Part shown: positions 24,991-35,400 of the stretch, piece by piece
How the letters are laid out: every line of letters begins with the position of its first letter
Position numbering within the stretch: position 1 is the first letter of the stretch
Notes under the pieces: model-generated
What the model was told of the DNA's origin: nothing
What the model saw: the letters and a program-made list of their open reading frames with translations, nothing else
Databases searched by the model: none
Program-made: the position numbers and the translations under genes
Assembly: GCA_947175635.1 (NCBI GenBank)
Contig: CAMWNM010000002.1
Coordinates: 1-64,000 of the forward strand
DNA from: an uncultured Bacteroidales bacterium
Lineage (GTDB): Bacteria; Bacteroidota; Bacteroidia; Bacteroidales; P3
Length of the DNA stretch: 64,000 bases
Direction of reading: 5' to 3'

Positions 24991-26934
24991 ATGGAACGAA
25001 AGGAATCTTACACAAGCGTAAAAAACATACTTCAGCCAGCCCTCTGGACATGCTGTATATTCCTTTCCGGCATAGCGGCGGCGCAGAACGACACAAGCGA
25101 GGTTACTCAGTTTTTTTTGCTGGATGAAGTGGTGATTACCGGAACGCGGAATCAGACCGATGTACGTCATTTATCGCAAACCGTATCGGTGATCGGAAGA
25201 GAGGCGATCGAAAACGATACGCGCCCGTCATTGTTGCCGCTTCTCTCCGAACAGGTTCCGGGGCTATTCACCACCGCACGCGGAACAATGGGCTATGGCG
25301 TTTCCGACGGTGCGGCAGGTGGCATATCCTTGCGCGGGCTCTCGGGCGGCAACGCAAGAATGATGGTTCTCGTTGACGGGCATCCGCAGTATGCCGGCAT
25401 TTTCGGCCACCCCATATCGGATGCGTACCAGTCTTGGCTTACCGATCAGGTTGAAGTGCTGAGAGGACCGGCCTCGGTGCTTTACGGATCCAATGCGATG
25501 GGCGGCGTGGTCAATATCGTAACCCGTAAAATGAAAGAGAACGGTGTGCGTACCCATCTCCATGCCGGCTATGGGTCGTACAACACGCTTGAAACCGAAC
25601 TGACCAACATGGTGCGCAAAGGACGTTTTTCGGCGGTGGTCGGCGGCTCCTACAACCGCACCGACGGCCATCGTGAGAACATGCCTTTTGAACAATACGG
25701 CGGTTACGCCAAGCTGGGCTATGAACTGACGGAGCACTGGAACACTTACGCGGATGTAAACCTAACCCATTTCAACGCCACCTATCCCGGACCTGTATCC
25801 GCCCCCCTGCTGGAAGGAGACCAACGCATCACCCGCGGCATGGCTTCCTTGGCCATAGAAAACCGCTACGAAAAAACGTCGGGCGCCATAAGTCTCTTCT
25901 ACAACTGGGGGAACCACTGGATCAACGACGGGTACACACCCAGTGCTGGGGAAAGCCCTCAGGAGGGCCGGTTCAACTCGTTCGACGATATGATGGGCAT
26001 ATCGATATATCAAAGCACGCGGTTCTTCAAAGGAAACCGCATCACGATAGGCTTCGACTGGTTCCGTTACGGAGGCCAGGCATGGACGGATTATGTAATG
26101 GGACCGAATGCCGGAACACGGCAGGATCTCGTGGACAGACATGAGAACGAAGTGGCGGGCTACCTGGACTTCCGGCAAAACTTCGGATCATGGCTGACAT
26201 TCAATGCCGGATTGCGGGTGGACCACCATTCGCGCGTGGGGACGGAATGGATACCCCAAGCCGGACTTGCCTTTCACCTGCCCAAGTCCATAGAAATGAA
26301 GGTGTCGGCCGGTAAAGGTTTCCGTTATCCCGTCTTGCGCGAAATGTACATGTTTCCGCCGCAGAACCCCAACCTGAAGCCGGAATCGATGTGGAACTAC
26401 GAAATCGCCTTTTCCCAAAAACTGATAGGCGGCCGCCTTTCCTACGGTGTGAACATCTTCTATATCGACGGCAAGAACCTGATTATGCGCCTGCCCAATC
26501 CGAACGGCACCGGCTTCCTGAACCAAAACTCAGGCAAGATTCATCATACCGGCGTTGAAATTCAAGCGGCTTACCGCATCAATCCGCATTGGTCGGTCGA
26601 TGCCAACTACAGTTTTCTGTATATGGAACATCCTGTCGTTGCCGCCCCCGAACACAAACTCTATACCGGAGCCACTTTCTCGAAAGGATGTTGCAGCGTA
26701 TCGACCGGCGTTCAATATATCTCCGGACTCTATACTTCCGTTTCTCCCGTAGAGAAAGAAAGTTTCGTGTTGTGGAACCTGCGTGCCTCGTTCCATGTAG
26801 CCAAATGGATCGATATCTGGGCGAGGGGCGAGAACCTGTTGGCGCAAAAATATGAAATCAATGCCGGATACCCGATGCCGCGCACCACGGTGATGGCCGG
26901 TGTGAACATAAACATCCAATACCATAAAAAATGA
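24991..26934 (+). CDS. TonB-dependent outer membrane receptor
   Basis: A 647-residue receptor from the ATG at MERKESYT. The signal peptide ends at GIAAAQN. The plug domain starts VVITGTRNQTD and holds GGISLRGLSGGNARMMVLVDG and VEVLRGPASVLYGSNAMGGVVNIVT. The rest is the 22-strand barrel, closing with INIQYHKK rather than a Phe-terminated strand. There is no carboxypeptidase-like N-terminal extension and no SusD partner, so it resembles siderophore, heme, cobalamin or metal receptors rather than polysaccharide SusC proteins. Its stop overlaps the start of a DUF362 gene. The substrate cannot be told from the sequence. Confidence 0.9.
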   Translation: MERKESYTSVKNILQPALWTCCIFLSGIAAAQNDTSEVTQFFLLDEVVITGTRNQTDVRHLSQTVSVIGREAIENDTRPSLLPLLSEQVPGLFTTARGTMGYGVSDGAAGGISLRGLSGGNARMMVLVDGHPQYAGIFGHPISDAYQSWLTDQVEVLRGPASVLYGSNAMGGVVNIVTRKMKENGVRTHLHAGYGSYNTLETELTNMVRKGRFSAVVGGSYNRTDGHRENMPFEQYGGYAKLGYELTEHWNTYADVNLTHFNATYPGPVSAPLLEGDQRITRGMASLAIENRYEKTSGAISLFYNWGNHWINDGYTPSAGESPQEGRFNSFDDMMGISIYQSTRFFKGNRITIGFDWFRYGGQAWTDYVMGPNAGTRQDLVDRHENEVAGYLDFRQNFGSWLTFNAGLRVDHHSRVGTEWIPQAGLAFHLPKSIEMKVSAGKGFRYPVLREMYMFPPQNPNLKPESMWNYEIAFSQKLIGGRLSYGVNIFYIDGKNLIMRLPNPNGTGFLNQNSGKIHHTGVEIQAAYRINPHWSVDANYSFLYMEHPVVAAPEHKLYTGATFSKGCCSVSTGVQYISGLYTSVSPVEKESFVLWNLRASFHVAKWIDIWARGENLLAQKYEINAGYPMPRTTVMAGVNINIQYHKK

Positions 26935-27932
26935 AACGGAATTCAATTATCTGCACCTTGGCATTCGCTTTCCTTTCTGCAGGATCAGCCTGCTCCTTCA
27001 CGCAACAAAAACCGGCAGACAAAACGGAGGAAACGCCGGATACCGAACAGCGGGAAACACCGAAAGTGTATATGTTCAAGGAAATTTCCCCGGAAAATCT
27101 TGTCAAAATCTACGAAGCACTGGGGCGTAAGGCCACCGGACGGGTGGCGGTGAAAATTTCCACCGGTGAACCGGGAGGTCATAATTTTCTGCAACCGACC
27201 TTGATCAAAGATCTCGTGCAGGCGGTGAAAGGCACCATTGTAGAATGCAATACGGCTTATGGCGGCAGACGCGCCGATACGGAGACGCATCGTAAAGCGG
27301 CCGCCGACCACGGTTTCATGGCTATCGCCGATGTGGATATCATGGATGCGGAGGGAGAAACGGAACTGCCGCTGACAGGAGGCAGACACCTAAGCCGGGA
27401 TATTGTAGGTTCCCACTATCCGGACTATGATTTCACCATCATCCTTTCGCATTTCAAAGGACATGCCATGGGCGGTTTCGGCGGGGCCATCAAGAATATG
27501 TCTATCGGCATCGCCTCCGCCAACGGAAAGGCCTACATCCACACCGCCGGGAAAGTTGCCGATCCGGGACAACTGTGGCAGAACCTGCCCGAACAAGATG
27601 TTTTTCTGGAATCGATGGCCGAGGCGGCAAAAGCCGTGGCCGACCATTGCGGCAACAACATTTTGTATATCAGCGTAGCCAACAACCTATCCGTGGACTG
27701 CGACTGCGATGCTTCTCCCGAAGATCCGGCAATGGGCGACATCGGCATCCTCGCTTCGCTCGACCCGGTAGCCTTGGATAAAGCCTGCACCGATCTCGTA
27801 CGGGATTCGGAAGACCATGGAAAGATACATCTTATCGAACGCATCGATTCACGCCACGGGATGCACACGCTGGACTATGCGGAAAAACTGGGTATGGGAA
27901 GCCAGCGATATGAACTTGTGCGGCTGGATTAG
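26931..27932 (+). CDS. Exported DUF362-domain protein, possible lipoprotein
   Basis: 333 residues. A signal segment MKRNSIICTLAFAFLSAGSAC ends in a Cys that could be a lipidation site, followed by a polar, Glu/Thr-rich linker (PADKTEETPDTEQRET) typical of surface or periplasmic lipoproteins. From residue 45 the DUF362 domain is clear: ATGRVAVKISTGEPGG, ECNTAYGGRR, LSHFKGHAMGGFGGAIKNMSIG, and VDCDCDASPEDPAMGDIGILASLDPVALD. The 4Fe-4S ferredoxin module often fused to DUF362 is absent, and most such proteins are cytoplasmic, so the export signal is notable. The ATGA overlap with the TonB receptor implies a joint role. Confidence 0.75.
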   Translation: MKRNSIICTLAFAFLSAGSACSFTQQKPADKTEETPDTEQRETPKVYMFKEISPENLVKIYEALGRKATGRVAVKISTGEPGGHNFLQPTLIKDLVQAVKGTIVECNTAYGGRRADTETHRKAAADHGFMAIADVDIMDAEGETELPLTGGRHLSRDIVGSHYPDYDFTIILSHFKGHAMGGFGGAIKNMSIGIASANGKAYIHTAGKVADPGQLWQNLPEQDVFLESMAEAAKAVADHCGNNILYISVANNLSVDCDCDASPEDPAMGDIGILASLDPVALDKACTDLVRDSEDHGKIHLIERIDSRHGMHTLDYAEKLGMGSQRYELVRLD

Positions 27933-27940
27933 AACCGCTT

Positions 27941-29245
27941 TTACTCCGCATTCCTCAAATCGATGAACTTAACCACCTTCCTTCCCGCAGGCGGGCGTTG
28001 CAGGCGGGCTATTATCTCCGGCACTTCGAAAACCACATCGGGCGCCACACGGACTTTGGAACGGAATATATCCTTTATCTGCTTGACAAATTCCTCGCTA
28101 TGGTTTTTGCTACCTATCTTTATCTGCACCTGGTCGGTCTGGATGGAATTGGTGTATACCTCGACAATGTAGTTTTCTATCTCGGGGATATTGTCCAGAA
28201 TATCGAACAAAGCTGGCGGATAGAGTGTGGTTCCCTTGAATTTTATCATCTGCCCCTTTCGTCCCAAAACTGAACTGAGGCGCGTGGTATTGCGTCCGCA
28301 ACGGCAGGATTCATCGTAATGGATACAGATGTCGCCGGTTTTGAAACGGAGCAACGGCATTCCGCGCACACCTATCGTCGTAACGGTTACCTCTCCGGGA
28401 AGACCGGCAGGAACGGGTTTGTTTTCGTTATCGAGAAACTCCACGATAATCAGGTCTGCCGGTACATGACCGCCGTTATGACAGGCGCATTCGGTAAACG
28501 AAGACTGCATTTCGGTTGACGCATAGGTGGAAAAAAGTTCAAGTTCGGGCCAACGCTGCGTTATCCGCGCTCCCAAAGCTGTCAACGCTCCTTCGGAAGT
28601 ACGCAGCGCCTCTCCTATACAGATGGCTTTCTTCAACGAACAACCGTGCAGATCGATACCGTTGGTTTGGGCATAATCCATCAGATTGAGCAAAAACGAC
28701 GGTACCACGATGCAACCCGTCGGCTTGATGCGCCGGATGGTATCCCACTGCAGTTCAGGAATCCCGTTGCCCACCCGCACCACACCGCAACCCAGTTCCC
28801 GCGCCCCCATAAAATACGCCAATCCCGCCATGAAACGGCGGTCTATAGTGGTCATCAACTGCAAAATATCTTGGGCGGTACAGCCGCATACGGAAAAGGA
28901 ACAGGCTTCATTATACGCCAAACGGTCCAAATCGCCCGAAGTGAGCGCGAACGTTACCGGATCGCCCAGCGTACCGGATGTGGTTACATAATCCACGATC
29001 TCGTTTTTGGAAACACAGACAAAATCGGCATTATGCAACTGCAAATCTTCTTTGGTGGTAACGGGAAGAGACTGCAAATCCTCTATCCGTCGGATTTTTC
29101 GGATATCTGTCCCGTGTTTTTCAAACATCGTGCGATAGAACTTGGAGTTGGTTTGCAGATAGTGCAGTTCTTCCGCCAACCTTGCCTCCTGAAAGCGTTT
29201 TATCTCCGCATGCGATCGGTAATGTATTTCTTTATCCCTTACCAT
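27941..29245 (-). CDS. PaaK-like acyl-CoA/aryl-CoA ligase of the polyene cluster
   Basis: A 434-residue adenylate-forming enzyme of the phenylacetate-CoA ligase family. The ATP-binding loop is VTTSGTLGDPVTFALT (residues 90-105). STYASTEMQS, PLLRFKTGDICI and the C-terminal hinge SVLGRKGQMIKFKGTTLYP follow the family order. CRCGRNTTRL is the Cys-rich strip also seen in other PaaK proteins. In this setting the likely job is to activate p-coumarate or cinnamate made by the cluster's ammonia-lyase and load it on CoA or an acyl carrier protein as the starter unit. It is the last gene of the cluster, overlaps the preceding gene by 14 bases, and ends 8 bases from the convergent DUF362 gene. Confidence 0.8.
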   Translation of the reverse strand: MVRDKEIHYRSHAEIKRFQEARLAEELHYLQTNSKFYRTMFEKHGTDIRKIRRIEDLQSLPVTTKEDLQLHNADFVCVSKNEIVDYVTTSGTLGDPVTFALTSGDLDRLAYNEACSFSVCGCTAQDILQLMTTIDRRFMAGLAYFMGARELGCGVVRVGNGIPELQWDTIRRIKPTGCIVVPSFLLNLMDYAQTNGIDLHGCSLKKAICIGEALRTSEGALTALGARITQRWPELELFSTYASTEMQSSFTECACHNGGHVPADLIIVEFLDNENKPVPAGLPGEVTVTTIGVRGMPLLRFKTGDICIHYDESCRCGRNTTRLSSVLGRKGQMIKFKGTTLYPPALFDILDNIPEIENYIVEVYTNSIQTDQVQIKIGSKNHSEEFVKQIKDIFRSKVRVAPDVVFEVPEIIARLQRPPAGRKVVKFIDLRNAE

Positions 29246-30908
29246 ATTTCCTTATCTTTTTTTCGATTTCCTCCCGCTGGCTTTTTCTTGGAATTTCTTT
29301 TGTCAAAGCCGTTTTCCATGCCGTTTCCGCAAGCGGAAAATTTCCCTGCATGAAATGGTAATCTCCCTGCAAGAGATAGGCTTCGTAAAAATCAGGGTTG
29401 TCTATTGTCAAACTATCCACATAAGCTATTGGAAGCCGCACTGTCCGCTCCACAGCCCGTTTTACCGCCGCCGCCCGCTTCCGGTAACGGATCAGCCGGT
29501 TGTAGCCGGTTGCAAGAAACAATGAATCCTCCGCTATATCGCGCCCGTTTTCCGAATGGAAAAACGGAACCGAGTCCGCATTTCTGAAAATACGGTTCAG
29601 ATCGTAGCAAAGATACCGACCCGATTGCCAAGGTGAAGTGGAAACCCAGACAAGCCTTTGTTCGGGCTTGAATATAACCGAATGATGCGCGATGTACTGA
29701 TGGATGGATTTCTCGTTGGTCAATCCGATCGGCTTTTCTCCCAATCCCTTGTCGTTTCTCAATATGGAAGCAACTTTTGATGGCGTAAGCGGGGTTTGGT
29801 TTCCAATCAGTTCTGCAAGTCTCAGATGGCGGTATTCACTGTCGCTGCAGGCGATATTCTCCTTATTGTCCGGATCTTCGGAAAACGTTTCCGACTGATA
29901 ATGGTTGGTGCCTATAAGCGGTGCTTCCGGCACGGAATAAAGCGCCTGTTTTTCCGGTGTCTTCTCAATGACGGCGGCACGACGCCCGTCTGCCTGTCCT
30001 ATCAACAAGGCTTCGGAAACGAAAGTCTTACAAGTATCCGCAATCCCGTACGCTTCTTCTATCGTGGCGGCATATTGCAGGATATGGCGTGCCAAAAGAG
30101 AAATCGGCATGGCGGCACGAATTGGAACCGGACCTTTGGCGGCATTGATGGTAACCGTAAGCCCTTTTTCATTCATCCCCGACACAACGCCGGTCATACC
30201 CGGCCATCCGACCGAAACGAAACGATATCCTGAATCCGGTGTGACAAAACTCACCAACTTGTTCACCGCAAAATCATCACCCATCCAGAAATCGAAGTTT
30301 CGGCCTATCAAGAGCGAGGAGTCGGCACTCATGTTGTTCCATACCGCAAAAGAACTGCAACCCACCAACATATATTCCTGCATGGCATGGCCGATATCGT
30401 GGGCGGCATGATAGTTGAGCTGCCGTTCGTACGGTGTTCCGAAAACATCGAAATCATGGCTGCAAAATTCGGAAAGGGCCGCTATTTCCGCCCTGTATTC
30501 TTCCGGTATGTACCGCGCCATCCGCCGGTTAAAAAACAACATGAGTTTATGCAAGACCCCAAGGTAGATATCGGAAGGAACCATTTCCTTTATCTGCCTT
30601 ACAAACACCTCTTCCTGAAAACGAAGCAAGTCCCGGCTCATCGCGCCCATCACCGCGCCGCGTTCCACCGCGTTGCCCTTGATGTCCGCTTCCCATATCC
30701 CATAAGGATTCCTATACAATGTATTGCCACGGCACATACGAAGCGTATCCAGGTCAATATCAAGCGTGTATTCGGAAGCCGTTATGCGTATGTCCGGCCT
30801 TTTCAGATCGGCGTTTACCGCCAAAGTCCAGACCATGGCCGCCAAAAGCGACAAAACCGCCAGAATGGCGGATACAACCCACACCGATATTTTTAGGATC
30901 CTACGCAT
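29232..30908 (-). CDS. C45-family autoproteolytic acyltransferase/hydrolase
   Basis: 558 residues with an N-terminal membrane anchor (ISVWVVSAILAVLSLLAAMVWTLA), then an Ntn-hydrolase domain like acyl-CoA:6-aminopenicillanate acyltransferase (peptidase C45). The likely nucleophile is Cys184 in LVGCSSFAVWN, normally exposed by self-cleavage, and IGRNFDFWMGDD supplies family residues after it. The anchor places the domain on the periplasmic side. Genes of this class recur in flexirubin-type clusters, where a role in moving an acyl or aryl-polyene group onto an envelope acceptor is plausible but unproven. A C-terminal region resembles a TPR-like helical pair (AYLLQGDYHFMQGNFPLAETAW). Confidence 0.7.
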   Translation of the reverse strand: MRRILKISVWVVSAILAVLSLLAAMVWTLAVNADLKRPDIRITASEYTLDIDLDTLRMCRGNTLYRNPYGIWEADIKGNAVERGAVMGAMSRDLLRFQEEVFVRQIKEMVPSDIYLGVLHKLMLFFNRRMARYIPEEYRAEIAALSEFCSHDFDVFGTPYERQLNYHAAHDIGHAMQEYMLVGCSSFAVWNNMSADSSLLIGRNFDFWMGDDFAVNKLVSFVTPDSGYRFVSVGWPGMTGVVSGMNEKGLTVTINAAKGPVPIRAAMPISLLARHILQYAATIEEAYGIADTCKTFVSEALLIGQADGRRAAVIEKTPEKQALYSVPEAPLIGTNHYQSETFSEDPDNKENIACSDSEYRHLRLAELIGNQTPLTPSKVASILRNDKGLGEKPIGLTNEKSIHQYIAHHSVIFKPEQRLVWVSTSPWQSGRYLCYDLNRIFRNADSVPFFHSENGRDIAEDSLFLATGYNRLIRYRKRAAAVKRAVERTVRLPIAYVDSLTIDNPDFYEAYLLQGDYHFMQGNFPLAETAWKTALTKEIPRKSQREEIEKKIRKYGKG

Positions 30909-32400
30909 TTCCTATTTTTTTCACCAAATATTCCTCTCCCAGCAATGCGCTGCATGTTACCGCCGCACTGGCACAAACGCCTAAACATCCGTGCACATTC
31001 ATATTCTGTCCTGTAAAATAGAGGTTTTCTATCTTCATACGGACAGGAATACGCGAAAGCAACGCGTTCCTGCAATCCTTTATGATGCCATAGGCCGAGC
31101 CATGCAAAGTGGAAGTGTAATCGCGATAGGTCAGCGGCGTGGAAGTATAGACCGTTTCGATTTGCGTTTCCATATCCGGGAAAACGCGGGAAACACAATC
31201 AACCATCGCCTCCGCATAACGTTTCTTCATCGCCTCATACCTTTCTCCCCTTTTGCCTATTTCCGTATCGGCCCACTCTTCCAGAACCTGCCGGAACATC
31301 GGCGAAAGCAGAGAAACCGCATCCGCATAATCCCCTGTCCGAGGCGGCTGCATACTCAAAAGGACAACGGGTAGATTGCAACCTTTGTATTCCCCTCGGG
31401 CAGACCACACATCCCGTCGGTTATGAAAATAATAATTGCTGTTGGCATAGCGAGCCTTTCCGGGTTTCATCAGCACATGCGTCGTAAAGCAACCGTAGGA
31501 ATTGGGCAACGAACGGATATGCGTGCCGTAGGCGGGACGGATCACCTTTTCCCCTTCCAGCAAATCCAGCATCTTGGCCGGATGAATATCCGAAATCACA
31601 TATTTTGCCGAAACAGTTTCATCTTCGTTTATCCGGATGCTCCGCGCAACGGAATTCCTTATCTCTATCCCCTTTACCTCTGCGTTCACGCGCACCTCCC
31701 CGCCATATTTCCGTATCTCCTCGGCAAGCGCATCGGCCACGTGCTGCGAACCGTCTTTGAAACGGTATGCGCTTTCCATGTACGAATACATGATCATGCC
31801 GTGTTCGTAGAACGAAGTCCGCTCCCTGTCGCCGCTATGCAGCGAAACGGTACCGGCAAGGACGTTCCGCAAGGTTTCGTTTTGCGTGCAGGAATTTATC
31901 ACATCGAAAGCCGAAACATTCATGTATTCGAGTCCGCCGTTGGAAATATGCCCCGAACGGAGTACCTCCGGGGAGATAAGGCTTCCTACTTTCCGCAACA
32001 AGCCGCAATATTTCTCGATACCGGCTTTTTCTTCCGGAAAATATTCAACCAGTCGGGCCGCAAACCTCTCTTCCCCGTTGGCATAGCAGTAACGGGAACC
32101 ATCGGGAAAAACAAGTATGTCGTAGGCCTCCGGATCAAGTTGTTGCAGGCGCAGACGGTCTATCACGCCGAAGTACTTGAAATACTGATGCAGGATCTGG
32201 CCCGGATGCAGACTGCCCACATAGTGCATGCCCGTATCCAGAATCTTTCCGCGACGGTAAAAAGACTGGAGACATCCGCCAATTTGCGAATGCTGTTCCA
32301 GCACGCAGACCTTCATGCCCTCCTTGCTCAGCATAACACCGCATGCCAAGCCCCCCAAGCCGCCGCCAACAACAACCACTTCAAAATTTTCCATCCTCAA
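30901..32400 (-). CDS. FAD-dependent oxidoreductase, phytoene desaturase/retinol saturase-like
   Basis: 499 residues. The dinucleotide-binding motif VVVGGGLGGLACGVMLSKEG at residues 8-27 is followed by VLEQHSQIGGCLQSF, as in CrtI-type desaturases and all-trans-retinol saturases. STPLTYRDYTSTLHGSAYG and NLYFTGQNMNVHGCLGVCASA near the C-terminus match the FAD-binding tail. In this cluster it could isomerise, desaturate or saturate double bonds of the polyene; which of these is not evident. It starts 4 bases inside the end of the large fusion gene and overlaps the C45 gene by 8 bases. Confidence 0.82.
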   Translation of the reverse strand: MRMENFEVVVVGGGLGGLACGVMLSKEGMKVCVLEQHSQIGGCLQSFYRRGKILDTGMHYVGSLHPGQILHQYFKYFGVIDRLRLQQLDPEAYDILVFPDGSRYCYANGEERFAARLVEYFPEEKAGIEKYCGLLRKVGSLISPEVLRSGHISNGGLEYMNVSAFDVINSCTQNETLRNVLAGTVSLHSGDRERTSFYEHGMIMYSYMESAYRFKDGSQHVADALAEEIRKYGGEVRVNAEVKGIEIRNSVARSIRINEDETVSAKYVISDIHPAKMLDLLEGEKVIRPAYGTHIRSLPNSYGCFTTHVLMKPGKARYANSNYYFHNRRDVWSARGEYKGCNLPVVLLSMQPPRTGDYADAVSLLSPMFRQVLEEWADTEIGKRGERYEAMKKRYAEAMVDCVSRVFPDMETQIETVYTSTPLTYRDYTSTLHGSAYGIIKDCRNALLSRIPVRMKIENLYFTGQNMNVHGCLGVCASAAVTCSALLGEEYLVKKIGNA

Positions 32401-35400
32401 TTCCGCTTTGTCAGTACCATAACTCCGTTTTTCTCCGTTGTTTCCCGTAAAGATTCGGAAACCGCAAACACCCGGATACCGCTTTCACATCCCTCGGCCG
32501 TTTCAGCATCAATCACCACCATTCCTCCCGGTCTCAGGCTAAGCGAACAACTCCGCAATACGTCCATCAACGGCATCTTGCCGATTCGGCTTATCAGGAA
32601 TACATCCGATTCCTGCCACTTCTCCGGAATTTCGGAAAGAACGGCAAAACCGATATTGTCTTTATTCATGAAAAACCGTTGTGCCAACCGGATTTTTTCC
32701 GGATCCGCATCGAAACCCGTTATCTGCCGTTTACGGGAAAGCATACCCAACATCAAGGCACGGGCACCGTAACCGCATCCTATATCGGTTATCACTGCCT
32801 GACGAGGAAGGAGCCTGTCTAAATCATCGTAGTAAGCGTCGCGACGAATCTGCTTCATTACCCGGTATGTCAGTCCATGTCCCTTGTAGAGGAAATTACG
32901 GCGCAAGGCGTTGCGAAAATAAGGATTGTCCGCCCGGTCGTTCAAATCGCATAATCCGGCGTATCTGTCCCTGAACCAAGCGTTCCACGCCCTGGCCTGT
33001 TCCCGGTAAGTGTTGCCAAAACCGGATCCATAAGACAGACGCGCTTCTATCTGCGACAATACGCGACCCGGCTTGATATAGAAAGACTGTCGTTTGGAAG
33101 AAACCATCCCCGCACCGTAGATCAAAACAGGCACGATATCTAATTGCAGCTCGTCCGCCAAATAAAACGCCCCTTTATGGAAACGGGCTATCGAACCGTC
33201 TTCGGATCGGGTTCCCTCAGGAAAAACCGCTATCGAATAACCTTTCGAAACTTTATCGCGCAATTGTCCAACGGCGGCGGCATAGCCGTTGGCGGTATGG
33301 AAACAACCCAGATAACGGACGATGGGGCCGATTACGGGCGATTTCCATACCCATCCGTTGGTAACCATAACGATTTTAGGCGTCAGGGCCAACATCAGCA
33401 AGATATCGATAACCGACTGGTGATTGGCGATGATGACGGCCGGCTTGCGGAAAGTTTCTCCTCCCGGATTGAGACGCCGCACCTTGACGGAGGGAATGGT
33501 CTGTAAAAAGAAACGCACAAAGGCGCAAATAAAGACATGCAGACAATATTGCTTTCTGGAACGGGAAACCGGAATGCAGAAACTGAGCAAAACCATAATC
33601 TGCGCCGCCATACAACCCAAAAGAAAGTAGAGGAATGCATAGATGGTTCTTGCCAGATCCCGCAATGTATAGGGGAATCCACCCCTTTGCACAGGCAACG
33701 AGACCAAACGGCGGAAAAGCACGGGCTGCAAGGTATAAGAAACCAGGATAACCACACTCAGACCCAAAACGGAAATGACGGCGATGGAGCGAACTGCCGG
33801 ATGCCGGGCGAATATCAACGCCCCCAGGCCTACAATCGTGGTGAAGGCCGAAAAGAAAATGGCTGTCTTATGGGCATCGAACATCTTTTTACCCTCCCTG
33901 TATTCGCACAAAAGACCATCCATGATAAAGATGCTGAAATCATCGCCGATACCGAATATGAACGTGGATAGAATGATGTTTACGATATTGAACGGTATAT
34001 CGAACAAGACCATGAAACCCAGGATGATGATCCAGCTTGCCAACATGGGCAGGATGGACAGCAACATCAGTTCGATACGCCCGTATGAAAGCAACAAGGC
34101 TATCGAAACCAGCAGAGAAGAAACAAACAGGATGAAATAAAAATCGTTGTTGATTTCCTCCATCATGCGGTTGGAATAATAGCCCCTGTCGATGACGGTG
34201 GTGTTCGGGCAAGCGGATATCCGGTCATAGACAAACGGCTTTTCATCCTTGTCAAGTTCCATTTTCGCCACCAAAAGGCAACCCGAATCCGAAACATTGA
34301 TAAAGTCGGAAAACAGCGGTACATCTGCCAATACCTCCTCGGAATAATCAAAAACCGCATATTCTTTCCGCAACAATTCCCCGAATGCGTCAAAAGCCTG
34401 ATCGCTGAACCCGACGGCGGAAGCGGCCTCTTTTATCTTTTCGCAGAGCGGAAAACGCCTTTCTTCCCAATACTTATTCCAATAATCTATCCTTTGACGC
34501 TGGCATTCGGCATTCACGAAATAACCGTCAACCGTTGAAAAAGAACTTATCCTCCCCTCCTTTTTTAATGATTGCAGACAGCGTTCCAATTCATGGCAGG
34601 ATTCCTGTGTCTGTGTTTCCGTAGGTGCAAAGGAAACCAAAAAAACACTTGAATTTTCGCTACCCGTAAGTTCTTCTAATTTCTGTTCTGCGCTACGCAG
34701 ATGTATCGGTTCGTAATTCAAATTGCCCAGATTACCGTCGAAGCGTACCTTATCGGAAAAAAACGCACTCACTGCCAAAACAAGCAGAAGTGTACCCACC
34801 AGCCATTTGTTGCGTTCGTACGGATAACTGTTTATCCGATCGATCCAATGCAGTAACTTTCCTTGTTGTCCGCTTTTCCCGGAAGAAAGGAAATGCGGCA
34901 GGAAAACCAGACAAAAAACAGTGGTGCCCACCAAAGCGAGAGCGGCAAAAGCACCGAAATCCTGCAATAGTCTGGAATGGGTGAAGAGCAAGGAAACAAA
35001 AGCGCCTATCGTGGTAAAACCGCCCACCGTAAGGGGGTATGCCAATTCCGCCACCACCTGCCGGGGATTTTCGGCATGTGTATGATGAGAGACAAAATGA
35101 ATGGAATAACTCAAGGCAATGCCGAAAATCGCCGCTCCCGCCCCCATGGCTATGGCCGACATCTGACCCTGCAAAAGCGAAAGCGTTCCCAAAGCGAACA
35201 AAGCACCGAACAAAGCGGGCATTATGATTTGCAGAACCGCCCGCTTGCTCCTGAGCGAAAGGGAAATGACCACAATAACAACTATCAGCGCTACGGTAAG
35301 GGTAAACATGGTGTCGCTCTTGATTTGGCGGGCGTTATAAACGGCGATGGCAGAAGCCCCTAAATAACTTATCTCCATTTCCGTTTCCCGACACACTTGC

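Noticed and set aside
27941-29245. Phenylacetate catabolism gene
   Set aside because: PaaK-like proteins occur in phenylacetate degradation, but no other paa genes are near and the gene overlaps the pigment cluster, so a starter-activation role is favoured.
31423-32772. 449-residue plus-strand ORF
   Set aside because: Antisense to the FAD oxidoreductase and MMPL fusion genes; no domain pattern.
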